From Ochromonas danica (Eukaryota; Sar; Chrysophyceae; Chromulinales; Chromulinaceae), in NCBI GenBank assembly GCA_015146655.1, contig VKHL01000151.1, positions 5,805 through 27,699 on the forward strand: a DNA stretch of 21,895 nucleotides. Direction: 5' to 3'. The notes under the pieces were generated by a model. The model made no database searches. It saw only the letters and a program-made list of their open reading frames with translations, and was not told the DNA's origin. Numbering within the stretch: the first letter of the stretch is position 1; the number at the start of each line of letters is the position of its first letter. This document shows positions 1-9,127 of this stretch, piece by piece. The position numbers and the translations under genes were made by a program.

Positions 1-79
<79 letters not shown>
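1..79. repeat. (TG)n dinucleotide microsatellite
   Basis: An uninterrupted TG run fills the left edge and stops about 10 bp before the first gene's ATG. It may extend beyond the window. One frame reads through it as Cys-Val repeats, which I treat as an artefact of the repeat and not as protein. Confidence 0.95.
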
Positions 80-83
<4 letters not shown>

Positions 84-89
84 CACAGG

Positions 90-1212
90 ATGGCTAGTCA
101 GGATGTGACAGCTCTCTTAGGACCCGATGCCTCACCTGATGACGTGCACATGTTGACACAAGAAGTGAAGATGGTTGTCAATCAAGCTTTGAGAAGTCAT
201 TTTGGTCGCTCACATGGTGACATGGGCATGGACGAAGAGCAAACAAGTAGTCGTGCTGCAGCTTCTCGAGTACATGGCAGTATCAACACACGATCTTCTT
301 TCAACAACAATGTCTCTTCCTATCGAGCTTTATCTGGTGAACATGATAAAGAAATACCCACTACATCAGCAACTTCATCCGCTATGAACAATCCTGTCGA
401 AGATGTTATTGTTAAGCCAAAGTTCAAATCAAAAGCGGAACGGATGCTGGGCATCACGACAGACACAAAGTCTGGCCTCCCAGTGAACGATACAGCGCCT
501 TCAGCGAAACAAGGAGGACTCTTTGGTTCATTAGGAGGATTATTCAGTAGCAAACCTGGCTCTGGTAATCCATTAGAAGTTGGTCGAAGTTCGAAGCCAA
601 TGTCAACCAGCATGTTCTCCACACGAAGTGATGCATTTTCCACACGATCGGATATGGCACCTCCTCCTGCAGGGGGAATGTTATCTAAGTTACATTCTCT
701 TGATCCTATTATTGATGAAGAGAGTGAAGATCGAAGGACTCCATCGAAAGCGAGCAATAAGTCTGGAGGGATGGAGACAGGTCCTGACGCCAGCGCTTCT
801 TCTTCCAAGACAGATGGCGGCTCAGCGGCTGCTGCTGCTAACGCCTTACAACAACAAATTAGTGCAGAATTGAGTGCAGAGGAGATTGTCTATCGCGACC
901 TCATGGCCAATCTGGTCACTCTGGTGGAGGTCAAGGTAAGAGCTACGCGTTGCTTTCCTTTTGACTCACACAGTGTTAACACTTCCCTCTTAATACAAAC
1001 AATAGGATAATATCAAGAAAGAGCTGAAAGACTGGGAAAGAGATTTCCAGAAGAAGAATGGACGTGAACCAACAGCAGATGATAAGTCCACGATTAGTGA
1101 TCGCTTCTTAGCCTATAAGATGGCCTGCAATCAAGTACAAGATGCTAAAGATCAAGTCAAAGCGAGTGAGGAGAAGATGAAAGAGATCAAAGCTCGACTT
1201 GCTTCTTCCTAA
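90..1212 (+). CDS. Hypothetical protein with C-terminal FAM13-like charged helical motif
   Basis: Two exons, 90-935 and 1006-1212, joined in phase 0 across a 70-bp GT-AG intron, give about 350 residues. The start is the ATG just after the TG repeat; the in-frame Cys-Val stretch upstream is repeat-derived. Residues 1-270 are low-complexity and rich in Ser, Gly and Thr, with a short FGSLGGLFSS segment and a basic KFKSKAERMLG segment. The last 70 residues are strongly helical. They carry the pattern LKDWERDF-x5-GREPTADDK followed by a YK-rich helix, which resembles the conserved C-terminal motif of FAM13 and similar proteins (family knowledge). No catalytic domain is visible. The 3' end converges on the DPY30-motif gene 444 bp away. 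Function unknown; scaffold or adaptor is a guess. An upstream exon beyond the window cannot be excluded, because CAG just before the ATG could be a splice acceptor. Confidence 0.75.
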
Positions 1213-1656
1213 CATCATACTAGTAGTCTATACTATACTACGATACAACTAGTACTAGACATTGAAAGATTGTATACTATTTAGATGACGATATTCACTT
1301 TGTTTGTGTATTATATATGCTTCTTGTACTCCGTGCTGTCCTTTGCTTTTGTTCTGCTCTCCTTCTTCATCATCATCATCAGCTTCTTCTTCATCTTCTT
1401 CTGTTCTGTTCTGATTAGACGATGATGACACCTTCTCTTTCTATTCCTTGTGATATACTATAGTACAACTAGTCTAGGCTAGTCTACTACTAACTACTAG
1501 TACTACTACTGCCATCTAGTCGATAGCCACTCTGTGATGTAACGATGCTATACTAGACTATGGGAGATAGTCACACACACAGTGTATTAAGGGATTACCA
1601 CTGCCATCACAGATAACAACACAACATCTACTAGCCTAGTCTAGTCTGGCCTTAGT
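1213..1656. other. Convergent intergenic spacer, CTAG-rich and polypyrimidine
   Basis: This 444-bp spacer lies between two converging 3' ends. It holds many CTAG/TAGTCTAG/ACTAGT words and a TTCTTC/ATCATC simple-sequence stretch near 1360-1400. I see no coding pattern, tRNA or hairpin of note. It presumably holds both 3' UTRs and polyadenylation sites. Confidence 0.6.
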
Positions 1657-2602
1657 CTACTCCTCTTCGTCCACATCCAAGACACAAGGTTTGTTGGGGT
1701 TATTGGCTAGAAACCATTCACCCAACCACTTGACAGCATCTAATCCCACAGGCTTCTCTTTGCAGAGCTCCACGAGGCCTTGGACGATGAGGTCATGCAG
1801 GGACTTGGACTGGTAGGCCAGAGGACTTTTCACCATGTCCTCCAGGGCAACTCCTAGTAGACGTTGCTTGATCTTGCTTATGCTCTCGTTAGAAGATTGT
1901 AGGACATGACCATCGCCTTGAGGCACGATATCGATGGATTCGATGAGTTTGGACAGACTGGCGGTGTCTCGGGTATAACCTGCTGCAATGAACTGGAAGA
2001 TGTTGGAGTGTTGGAGTGAGTGAGTATTCAATCGAAATGAAGGGAGAGTTGACACACAGACCGTATCATAGTACAGAATAGTACAGTACGACATAACACA
2101 GTATAGTATAGTATAAGGTAGCACAGTGTAGTGTTGTATACTGTAGGGTAGGGTAGCACAATGTAGTGTAGGGTAGTGTAGTATGGTGTAGACATAACAT
2201 AACACAACATAAACAACACACTATATAACACATAACACTATATAACACTATACTACTGTAGTATAACACTAGACTTTATACTAACACACTATATAACACT
2301 ATATAACACAGACTATATACTAACACGCTACAAGTACACTACTGTATAGCATAGTGTAAGACAACAACACAGTGTGGGCATACAAATCCAGCTCTGACAG
2401 AAGGGGGAGAGGTTGACAAACTAGGACCTGTAGTGAACGAACTTACTTCATGCTCCGTGACGGGCAGGATGAACTCTTTGCTGTTGACCTGGTCGTAGGC
2501 GTGCACGATGACTCCCGAGGGTTCCAAGTCATGAATGCTCAGGAAGTACAAATTCCCATCATTGAGACGCTTGCCTAAAGTCAACAACGAGGCCTTATTC
2601 AT
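1657..2602 (-). CDS. DPY30-motif protein, probably axonemal or a docking adaptor
   Basis: Exon 1 is 2602-2447 and exon 2 is 1992-1657. They join in phase 0 (donor GTAAGT, acceptor TTCCAG) to give 163 residues. Residues about 112-154 form a DPY-30 motif: a helix (LHDLIVQGLVELCKEKP), a turn, then VKWLGEWFLANNPNKP, the typical second helix ending in NNPN. DPY-30/RIIa-like four-helix bundles dimerise and dock amphipathic helices, in SET1/COMPASS and in ciliary proteins such as radial spoke subunits and adenylate or NDP kinases (family knowledge). The N-terminal 110 residues are an unrecognised alpha/beta-looking region starting MNKASLLTLGKRLNDG. The 454-bp intron is far longer than its neighbours' because it is filled with simple repeats. 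The gene is divergent from the gene starting at 2790. A ciliary role is inferred from motif and context; a chromatin role is possible. Confidence 0.8.
2040..2345. repeat. Degenerate simple-sequence array in the DPY30-motif gene's intron
   Basis: The array is made of short imperfect units such as GTATAGTATA, GTAGGGTAGTGTAGT and ACACTATATAACACTATA, biased between the strands. It lies wholly inside the intron 1993-2446 and explains that intron's length. Several frames stay open through it by composition alone and give Tyr/Leu/Cys-rich nonsense. Confidence 0.85.
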
Positions 2603-2789
2603 TCTCTTCTAGATGGGGGGCTAATGCTTGTGATAGATGATGATCACCTGCCAACTGCCCCTTGGCCAGCAACCGTTTCACTTGACTTAGAAACTGTTTC
2701 TTCACCTTTCAAAAAACACGTTTTCTCTGAGTGAAACGGTCGTCTATCTCTCTCTCTCTTCAGTGAGAAGTCAAATCATCATCATTATC
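2603..2789. promoter_or_regulatory. Bidirectional promoter region with inverted GAAACGGT elements
   Basis: This 187-bp gap separates two divergent start codons. It contains a perfect 11-bp inverted repeat, ACCGTTTCACT at 2672-2682 and AGTGAAACGGT at 2730-2740. Between the arms is the near-palindrome GAAACTGTTTC at 2690-2700. A CT-rich run ending in CAG at 2762 precedes the + strand ATG. The AACGG core resembles the plant M-phase (MSA) element bound by three-repeat MYB proteins; that link is inference. The same words recur in the XRCC4 promoter region. Confidence 0.55.
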
Positions 2790-3356
2790 ATGTACAATCC
2801 ACGTCAAAATCAAGGCCATGGAATCTGTGGAGCAAAGAATATCTACTCTTCTAATGTCCGTATAGATAATTGGGTGGAGGAGACTATCGGTCAGCATCTC
2901 GTACAAACACGTGGCGAGGCGGAGAAAGTGTACGGCACGGTGACGGCTGAGAGCTACTGCGACCCTTCGCAGTGGCCAGAGCTGCCGCCTATGCCAGCTA
3001 AGATGCCATCTACCTTAGAACTGAAGACGAAGAACAAGGATGGCATGCCTTATGACCTTCTCTTCGAGCATAACGAAAAAATGAAAACAGATGATCGTTT
3101 TCGTACAGTTACACATCTTACACTGATGAGTCAACCACAGACATTGAGGAAAGAGTTTTCTAAGGACTCACTGTCATTGCAGAAGTCCAGACAAGTCTTA
3201 GAAGATCTCAATCAAAGCTATTACAAGACCACCGAGTCTCGCCATGCCAGCGCACATTTGATTTTCGATCCGAAAGGCTCAGGGCCCAGCCAAGCCTTGG
3301 TGAAGACTGCAGAGATCCCTAATTTCCGTCGTAGATGTCTGATTTCCAAGCATTGA
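2790..3356 (+). CDS. Conserved-looking small protein, possible axonemal (SPAG8/CFAP143-like) factor
   Basis: A single exon of 188 residues. ATG 2790 is the first ATG in frame; the codons upstream lie behind a CT-rich CAG and have no ATG. The N-terminus has GICGAKNIYSSNVRIDNWVEE, cut short here to its key residues N-W-V-E-E, a pattern reminiscent of SPAG8/CFAP143-type microtubule inner proteins (weak recognition). The rest is Lys/Ser/Pro-rich with short Tyr and Phe motifs (PYDLLFEH, YYKTTESRHAS) and a basic end, RRRCLISKH. There is no signal peptide, membrane segment or enzyme motif. It is divergent from the DPY30-motif gene, so co-expression with a flagellar gene is plausible. The family name is tentative. 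Confidence 0.65.
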   Translation: MYNPRQNQGHGICGAKNIYSSNVRIDNWVEETIGQHLVQTRGEAEKVYGTVTAESYCDPSQWPELPPMPAKMPSTLELKTKNKDGMPYDLLFEHNEKMKTDDRFRTVTHLTLMSQPQTLRKEFSKDSLSLQKSRQVLEDLNQSYYKTTESRHASAHLIFDPKGSGPSQALVKTAEIPNFRRRCLISKH

Positions 3357-3662
3357 TGGTGTTGGTAGCTGTTAGTGTGTCGAGTCAAGGACTGTAATAA
3401 GAGAATGAATGTCAATATCTACTAGACCTAGTCTAGTACTACCATACTGTAGTACATTGCACCATGGTTGATACTTCTGTTTAAAACACATTAAGACAGA
3501 GTATACATTATGTCCAGCCAAACTACTGTTAGGTTGGACTCACTTCCTCCATCTTGTTGAGGGAGGACATTTGATTAGTTCGTAATACCTGGCTGGCACT
3601 GTACTTGGTTGAGAGGATAGCTACTGTACTGGTGTAGTAGTTGAGGTGACCACTGAGAGAGA
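3357..3662. other. Convergent intergenic spacer
   Basis: About 306 bp between two converging stops. It has CTAGACCTAGTCTAGTACTA-type words near 3420-3440 and is otherwise unremarkable AT-leaning sequence. I see no gene in it. Confidence 0.6.
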
Positions 3663-5396
3663 TTAATCAGAAGGAGGGAATACAGAAATGGTGAAGTCGA
3701 AGCAGTCAGGTTGACCATTGTGCACATAGTCAGGCTCGTCACGGAAGCGACTCCAGCAGAAGACAGGCTGATCGTAGTGGGTGGGACCCAATCTCGCGAG
3801 AATGACTGGCGCTTCTCCAGGATTGCGTCGTGCAGTCAAAGCAGTGGAGATCTTCGTGTCCAGAGATCCAAAGGCTCCTCTGGAGGCGACATTGGGCTCT
3901 AAGTCTCCTCTACAAGCAATGGCATCACAGGAGTCATTCTTGCTCGCAGCATCTTTCTGCCAGTTGTTATAGGAGAGTAACTTCTCAGCGGAATACACAT
4001 CGACCACAGTCTGCTGGTACTCTGCGAATAGCAAAGCACGAGGAGCTTTGTCATAGCAGTTATCTTCATTGCGTTCACAAGCCTTGGCATTACCAGATGC
4101 TTCGTAAATGTCCTGGAAGTAAGGGATGTTGTAACTGGACCAGTAGCCGTTGCTTGCCAGTTTGGCCGTGAGATCCTCGATATGCACCAGACCAGGCACT
4201 TCTTCGAAGATGGTGAGGAAGTTAGCAGGCAAAGGCTGACCAGGCGTGAAGAGGCGCAAGTCAAGAGCCATCCACTGGTTGGTGTAGGTGCCGGACTGAT
4301 AGCGTGCGAATTGCTTCGCCCAGTCAGCGCCAGAGGTGGCCATCTGATGAGAAGTGATCGCTCGAGTCCAAGACAAGACCGACTGGGGAACAACCTTGTC
4401 CAAGAGCTTCACATTGTAAAGCTCATTCGTGGTCTCAATCACAGCAAGTTGAGCATATCCAGAGACGGTGAAGAAGTCGTCAACGGAGGAGAGCAGCGCA
4501 GGCGAAGACGAGAAGTACACGTCATAGTGATGCTCAGCGAAGCCCTTCCTCAGCAATGGAAAGCTCATATGCTTGATAATACGAGGTCCTAAGGACTCAA
4601 AGGAGTCCCAAGTAGTGTGTCCAAAGACCACATCTGAGAGGTCAGGCAGCACTTTAATGATGGCAGAGCAGCGCTGGACGAGTTTCTTCTTCTCACTGGC
4701 CAGCTGAGCTTTCCTTTGGCCATGTAAGCGCGAGTTACGTCCAGGCTCCCAGTATTTCAAGGCAATCTGATAGAGATCCCCCCAGGCATTGAGCAGCAGG
4801 AAGTGCTCCAGGGTGGGATGGTCTAATGTCTTGAAGATGCTCACGTCCAAGCCATCGTTTGACAGAGAGGACAGCATCCTCTCCTTAGAAGAGCATCCAG
4901 TCACATAGCCTTCAAAGAGACCGTTGATCTGCTGTAGCACAGTCTGCACGGTGTACCAGTAGTCGTCCTCTGCGCCATGGCGCTGGGCCATCTGCTGCAG
5001 CCAGTCATAGTTCTCTCGCAAGAAGTTGATGGTCTGAGCACCTACAGGGTCTTCTCCAAAGACAGCAGAGTAGAAGTTTCCATAGAAGGTCTGGATGGTC
5101 TCACAGGTAGCATAGCCTTCTAAGAAGCCCAAGGCTCGCATTGTCTGCAGGTGGTAGTCCCTCGACGTCACCTCAGACTGAGCATGTGCGTCGAGGTAGT
5201 TCCAGTTACTAGCATTGACATTGTGATAGTAGTAGCCATAGGCGTCAGCATCTTCGTCGTACTTGTTACTGACTGAGAAGGAGTTGGTGGCGGTATTCCA
5301 CGTCACTGAAAATGCTTTCTTCTCATCCGCTGTGGAGGTTGATCGACACTGGCAAATAGCACCTAAAAGTCCCAATAAAATGAGAAATACTTTCAT
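3663..5396 (-). CDS. Phospholipase B-like (PLBD/lamina ancestor) secreted or lysosomal hydrolase
   Basis: An intronless gene of 577 residues, close to the usual PLBD length. A signal peptide (MKVFLILLGLLGAICQC) spans residues 1-18, implying secretion or a lysosome/vacuole. The family core is clear: GYATCETI near 94-101, then KKLVQRCSAIIKVLPD with FGHTTWDSF. Cys243 in RCSAIIKV is the expected N-terminal nucleophile exposed by autoproteolysis in this Ntn-hydrolase family (family knowledge). Other family signatures are GYAQLAVIETTN (313-324), SYNIPYFQDIYE (421-432) and the C-terminal GQPDCFDFTISVFPP. Asn-X-Ser sites (e.g. NAS at 61-63, NDS at 487-489) fit glycosylation. It probably hydrolyses acyl or amide bonds of lipid-derived substrates. 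The specific substrate cannot be told; PLBD1/2 proteins are themselves poorly defined biochemically. Confidence 0.93.
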   Translation of the reverse strand: MKVFLILLGLLGAICQCRSTSTADEKKAFSVTWNTATNSFSVSNKYDEDADAYGYYYHNVNASNWNYLDAHAQSEVTSRDYHLQTMRALGFLEGYATCETIQTFYGNFYSAVFGEDPVGAQTINFLRENYDWLQQMAQRHGAEDDYWYTVQTVLQQINGLFEGYVTGCSSKERMLSSLSNDGLDVSIFKTLDHPTLEHFLLLNAWGDLYQIALKYWEPGRNSRLHGQRKAQLASEKKKLVQRCSAIIKVLPDLSDVVFGHTTWDSFESLGPRIIKHMSFPLLRKGFAEHHYDVYFSSSPALLSSVDDFFTVSGYAQLAVIETTNELYNVKLLDKVVPQSVLSWTRAITSHQMATSGADWAKQFARYQSGTYTNQWMALDLRLFTPGQPLPANFLTIFEEVPGLVHIEDLTAKLASNGYWSSYNIPYFQDIYEASGNAKACERNEDNCYDKAPRALLFAEYQQTVVDVYSAEKLLSYNNWQKDAASKNDSCDAIACRGDLEPNVASRGAFGSLDTKISTALTARRNPGEAPVILARLGPTHYDQPVFCWSRFRDEPDYVHNGQPDCFDFTISVFPPSD

Positions 5397-5652
5397 TCCT
5401 ATAATAGATTTTTATAAGAATTAATTAATTTGGTGAACTGTTGAAGGACGAGAGCTCAGCAGTGATGGATGATGGATCTTGCCTGCTGGAAATACTTCCA
5501 TGGAATCCATCTAAAGATATTGTTAGTATGCGAGGGAAGCGTTTTGTTGGACTGTTGCAGAGCTGTTTGAATACTTACTGTAGACTATCTTCCACCTCCT
5601 CTTCCATCCTCAGTCTTCTTTCTTGTCAATTGTCATTCTTATAAAGTAGCAT

Positions 5653-6025
5653 ATGTCGCATTCAGTACATACTGGGGCGGGAGGGCCGGAATCGAAAATC
5701 ATTTGTGATAGTAAGGCTTTACTAACCTGACTTGCCTGACTGACACTGACTAACTGACTGACTGACTGCTGTCTATCTAGTGGATGACCATGGCGTCCAT
5801 GGAGAGATGAAGCATGATGCTTTCACAGTTGTCGCGGCAGCATTAGAGACGAACACGGAGGAGAAGGACATCTCGAAGCACGTGAAGACCTTCTTCGACC
5901 AGAAGTACGGCCCCACCTGGCACTGCATCGTGGGCAGCGATTTCAGAGCCTTTGTTACACACGAGTCCAAGCATTTTATATTTTTCTACATAGGAAAGAC
6001 TGCTATCTGTCTCTATAAAGCCTAA
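5653..6025 (+). CDS. Dynein light chain LC8-type (DYNLL)
   Basis: Two exons, 5653-5710 and 5781-6025, with a 70-bp GT-AG intron rich in GACT repeats, give 100 residues. The phase-1 junction creates the D-M of ICDMDDHG, matching the conserved D-M of LC8, which supports this exon 1. Exon 2 carries the whole LC8 fold: EEKDISKHVKTFFDQKYGP, TWHCIVGSDF, FVTHESKHFIFFYIG and TAICLYKA. LC8 is a homodimeric hub that binds short linear motifs in dynein intermediate chain, radial spokes and many other partners, in both cytoplasm and axoneme (family knowledge). Compared with the roughly 89-residue norm it has about 10 extra residues at the N-terminus, Gly/Pro-rich. The 3' end converges on the SBP2-like gene 84 bp away. 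Confidence 0.95.
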
Positions 6026-6109
6026 TGATTTACTAGTGGTATACTAGTACTGTACAACACAGTGCTTGTGCTGCTCTGCTCCACAGTGTTCCGTCTTGTT
6101 GTTTTTGGT

Positions 6110-8866
6110 TCACTTTTCCGCGGCGGGATTGATAAAGTGGATGATCTGGCGGTAGAGATCATAGGCACCGTCAGGATCAAAGATTGATACAACTGATTGC
6201 TTCATGGTCATTTGCAATGCCTTGCCAAGCTGGCGTTTGTTCAAAGCGTAGAGCAAAGGGATAGCCTTGCTTTGTGCGTTGGCTATGATACCATCAATCA
6301 AGAGGTCCAGCTCTTCGCTTACTTCTGTGTTAGGGGCGAGGATGATAAGACGTGCTCGACCTGCTTTGATGCTTTGCGCTACTTGTCGCAGCCCAGTAAC
6401 AAAGCGTTGCTTCTTCTTGTAGTCCAAAGGGTTTCTCTCTTTCAAGCGTTGCTGGAAATTCGATAGCATGGTCAAGAAGGACTTGACATGCTGCTCGATC
6501 TCAGGGGTAGCGATAGGAATAGAGGAATGGGCAGGACCATCATGCAATGCCAATCGCGGAGCTTCTTTGGCAAGTCGATACTTCCCGTGAACTTTAGAAG
6601 AATCCGCAGGCATGGATGTAGAACAGGTTTTACCTCCGACCTCTTCTTCTACACCTGCCGTGGTGGTGGCCATTGCAGGCCATGAATCATGCAGTGAGGA
6701 GGATAACTCTTCATGAATGCAGCGAATCTCTTCACCAACTGGCTGTGCTGAGACTTCTTCTTGCTTCGTTTTCAACAAGTCAACACTGTCAACATCAAGA
6801 ACAGCAAATATATGTGGGCTGTCAAGGCTTAACCGGACAGCTGACTGCTGTAAGTAGGCTCCAACAGTGCATCCTCCCATCACCATTCCATCCAAATACG
6901 CCATCGCTTGCTGTGCCTCCACGAAAGATGAAAACAAAATATCAACTGAAGCTGTCCCTCCCAGCTTTGCATTCTGTTTTGACGAAGTTGTGGCAGTTGG
7001 TGTGATGATATGCATGCCTCGAATAAAGTCCCGCTCGCTTTGAAGCAGACCTAGTAAATCTGTTTTAATAGCCAACATATCCTCCCCGGAGCTTGCCTCG
7101 AGATCTTCCCAGTCTTCTGTTGTGATGTATCTGTCTAGCGAAAGTACACTGTGGCAGTGATGAGTTTGGATGTGGAAGTTGCTCAGCAAAACCTGGTGGT
7201 CGCACAAAATCTCCTTTGGACAGTCTATCCACTCGTCTACCACTTCTCTTCTTTGTATCATTTCATCGATTGTTTGTTGAATAGAAGGGTGAATAGTGAT
7301 AACAGCCACACGAAGCAACTTTTCAAATAAAATGCGGCTTAATAGCTGATCAAAGCACTGCACCGCAACTGCCAAAGAGGGAAGTTTGAGGTAGAAATCC
7401 ACTACAACGTGCTGCTGTTGATCTATGGTCCGTACTGCAGCAAATAAAGCGCTGTCTTCAAACTTATTCTCCAGCAAGCAATGGAGGTTATTAACGATCT
7501 CTCTAGCCTCATCTTCATCTTCCCACTCTTCGCCTGTAGCGAAGGAATTGAAAACCAGATAGTAGGTTCTGCAACTGTCCTCCAGTTCACTGAAGTTAAG
7601 CATAGAAATGGATTTTGTGACAGAGCTGTGCGTGGAGAAGGGTAAAGTAGCCTCATCCAAAGAACAGAAAGAAACTGCCAAGGTTTCACCGCCGACTACC
7701 GTTCCGTGCAAAGCACGAGAAATATTGATTGCACCCTGACCGCTCCAAATATCCAACAGAATTAGTGGGGCATTGAATGAAAATGGATCACACGATGCAG
7801 CATTAGTCGAAATCTCTCCAAGGCAATCACAATCACTCGGTGATTCTGCTACTTCACAGACTGACAGACTTTTGACAGCTTGACGAACAGTGGGGAAGTT
7901 GTTCAAGAGAGATAAGAGGTCATTCAAGACCTCTTGAAGATCCTCTTGTGCTGCCTCTACACAATCTTCCACTTCCACAACATTCAATAGCCGCAACAAA
8001 AAACTGTCACTTTGGGTATAATTATCAGCAGTAGCGGAAGAGGAGGAGGAGGAGGAGGAAGGTGTCTGAGAGCTTTCCACACCATTAGATGCAGAGCGAA
8101 TGCTTCTTTGATCACTTAATTGAGCTACAAGGGGAGTACCAGCCACCACAAATCCATTCAATGTCTTCACCATCCCCTGCGCCGTCTCGGAGGTGGGGAA
8201 GACAGCTTGGACAAAAGCAACACTGCTGCTACTGCTACTGCTACTGCTGCTGCTGCTATCTCCTGTGGTGGACATCCACACTGACCACTTGAGGAGAGCA
8301 GGGAAAGACGAGAGCAATTCTCGGATGTTGGATAAGACTTCTTCTCTCTCCTCTTCCTCCTGCCAGTCGACGTCATCTAGTAGTCCATCAATCCTCACCA
8401 CTGCTCTGTCTGAACTGGACCCTAGCGCTGAGGCAGGGACAGACACACAGGATACCTTCTCTTGTTGGCGCACTCGCTCCTATTCAATGCACAGAATCAT
8501 AAGGTGAAGGACGACACCATGCTGTGAAATATCCTCGTATGTACCTACCATGAGAATCCTCTTTTTCAGTCTGCTTAGTCCCTTGGGACGTTTCTTCTTG
8601 AAGACAAAACGTTTTGGTACAAGAGCTTGTAAATTACGTTGAGCATTGGGATGGAATTGATTTCTACGACTGCTGGGTCCATCTAGGTCGGCAATCACCC
8701 TGATGCTGCTGCCACTACTACTGCTGGTCGTGTGGTGTTCCTGGTGGAGGCGATGCTGGTCGGACTGCTTAATAGAGGCTTGCCTGGTGATGGCAGGGAT
8801 AAGAAAGTCATGTAATGTACTCTCTGCCTTGGGTGCCTTCTTAGTCAATGCCTTTTTCCTCGCCAT
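6110..8866 (-). CDS. SECIS-binding protein 2 (SBP2)-like with four tandem RRM-like domains
   Basis: Exon 1 is 8866-8549 and exon 2 is 8479-6110. They join in phase 0 across a 69-bp intron to give 895 residues. Residues 766-892 form an SBP2-type L7Ae RNA-binding domain: KKQRFVTGLRQVAQSIKAG, RLIILAPNTE, IPLLYALNKRQLGKAL and SVVSIFDPDGAYDLY. In SBP2 this domain binds the kink-turn of SECIS elements and recruits EFSec for selenocysteine insertion at UGA (family knowledge). Exon 1 has TLHDFLIP and a basic KKKRPKGLSRLKKRILMER motif spanning the splice junction. Residues 132-228, 266-378, 411-501 and 549-651 each show an RRM-like plan with an acidic loop and helix (e.g. DDVDWQEEEEREEVLSNIREL), as in U2AF-homology motifs. 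RNP residues are degenerate. Ser tracts come from triplet repeats. Its presence implies selenoproteins elsewhere in the genome. Confidence 0.9.
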
Positions 8867-8889
8867 CTAGACTAGACTAGACTAGACTA
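8867..8889. repeat. (CTAGA)n tandem repeat at the SBP2-like start
   Basis: About 4.6 copies of the 5-bp unit CTAGA lie immediately upstream of the SBP2-like ATG. The same CTAG words recur in many spacers of this window. It may be in the 5' UTR. No function can be assigned. Confidence 0.85.
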
Positions 8890-8935
8890 ACGTTGTTTGT
8901 TGTTTTTCCCTTTTTATCTCCTCAGAATTGAGGAA

Positions 8936-9127
8936 TTACACAACCAGTACTGTCTTCTTGAAAAGGTGTATTTTATGGTTATAAGTCGAGCAGAGGTGGG
9001 GTTGGTTGAAGTGGTCACGTGGGCATGATTGGATTGAAGGATGACATGGTCTTGAAGCATCTGCTCTGACTTCTTCGAGCAGGAAGCCACTGGGCGCTCG
9101 CTTTGCCTGCTGTGCTGTGGCCTCCAT
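8936..9127 (-). CDS. Doubtful small ORF, unrecognised (63 aa)
   Basis: An ATG at 9127 opens a 63-residue frame beginning MEATAQQAKRAPSGFLLEEV. The first 22 residues look protein-like; the rest is Cys/His/Pro-rich without a pattern. A second frame (QMLQDHVILQ) is also open over the same DNA, so a short spliced gene, or an upstream exon of the SBP2-like gene, is equally possible. It sits in the 403-bp gap between the SBP2-like ATG (8866, -) and the DUF6817 gene (9270, +). No domain recognised. It may simply be the divergent promoter region. Confidence 0.2.
   Translation of the reverse strand: MEATAQQAKRAPSGFLLEEVRADASRPCHPSIQSCPRDHFNQPHLCSTYNHKIHLFKKTVLVV

Noticed and set aside
6-89. Cys-Val repeat reading frame in front of the first gene
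   Set aside because: It is only the translation of the TG microsatellite; the ATG at 90 is the sensible start.
320-808. 162-residue minus-strand frame opposite the first gene
   Set aside because: It is antisense to a protein with better splice and domain support, and no family pattern is visible.
2028-2269. Several Tyr/Leu/Cys-rich frames on the minus strand
   Set aside because: They arise from simple repeats inside the DPY30-motif gene's intron, and splicing around them gives a coherent protein.
3899-4592. Open frames on both strands within the PLBD gene
   Set aside because: They are shadows of a single well-conserved 577-residue frame.
5441-5644. 67-residue + strand frame upstream of LC8
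   Set aside because: No conserved pattern; it lies in the divergent promoter and UTR between the PLBD and LC8 genes.
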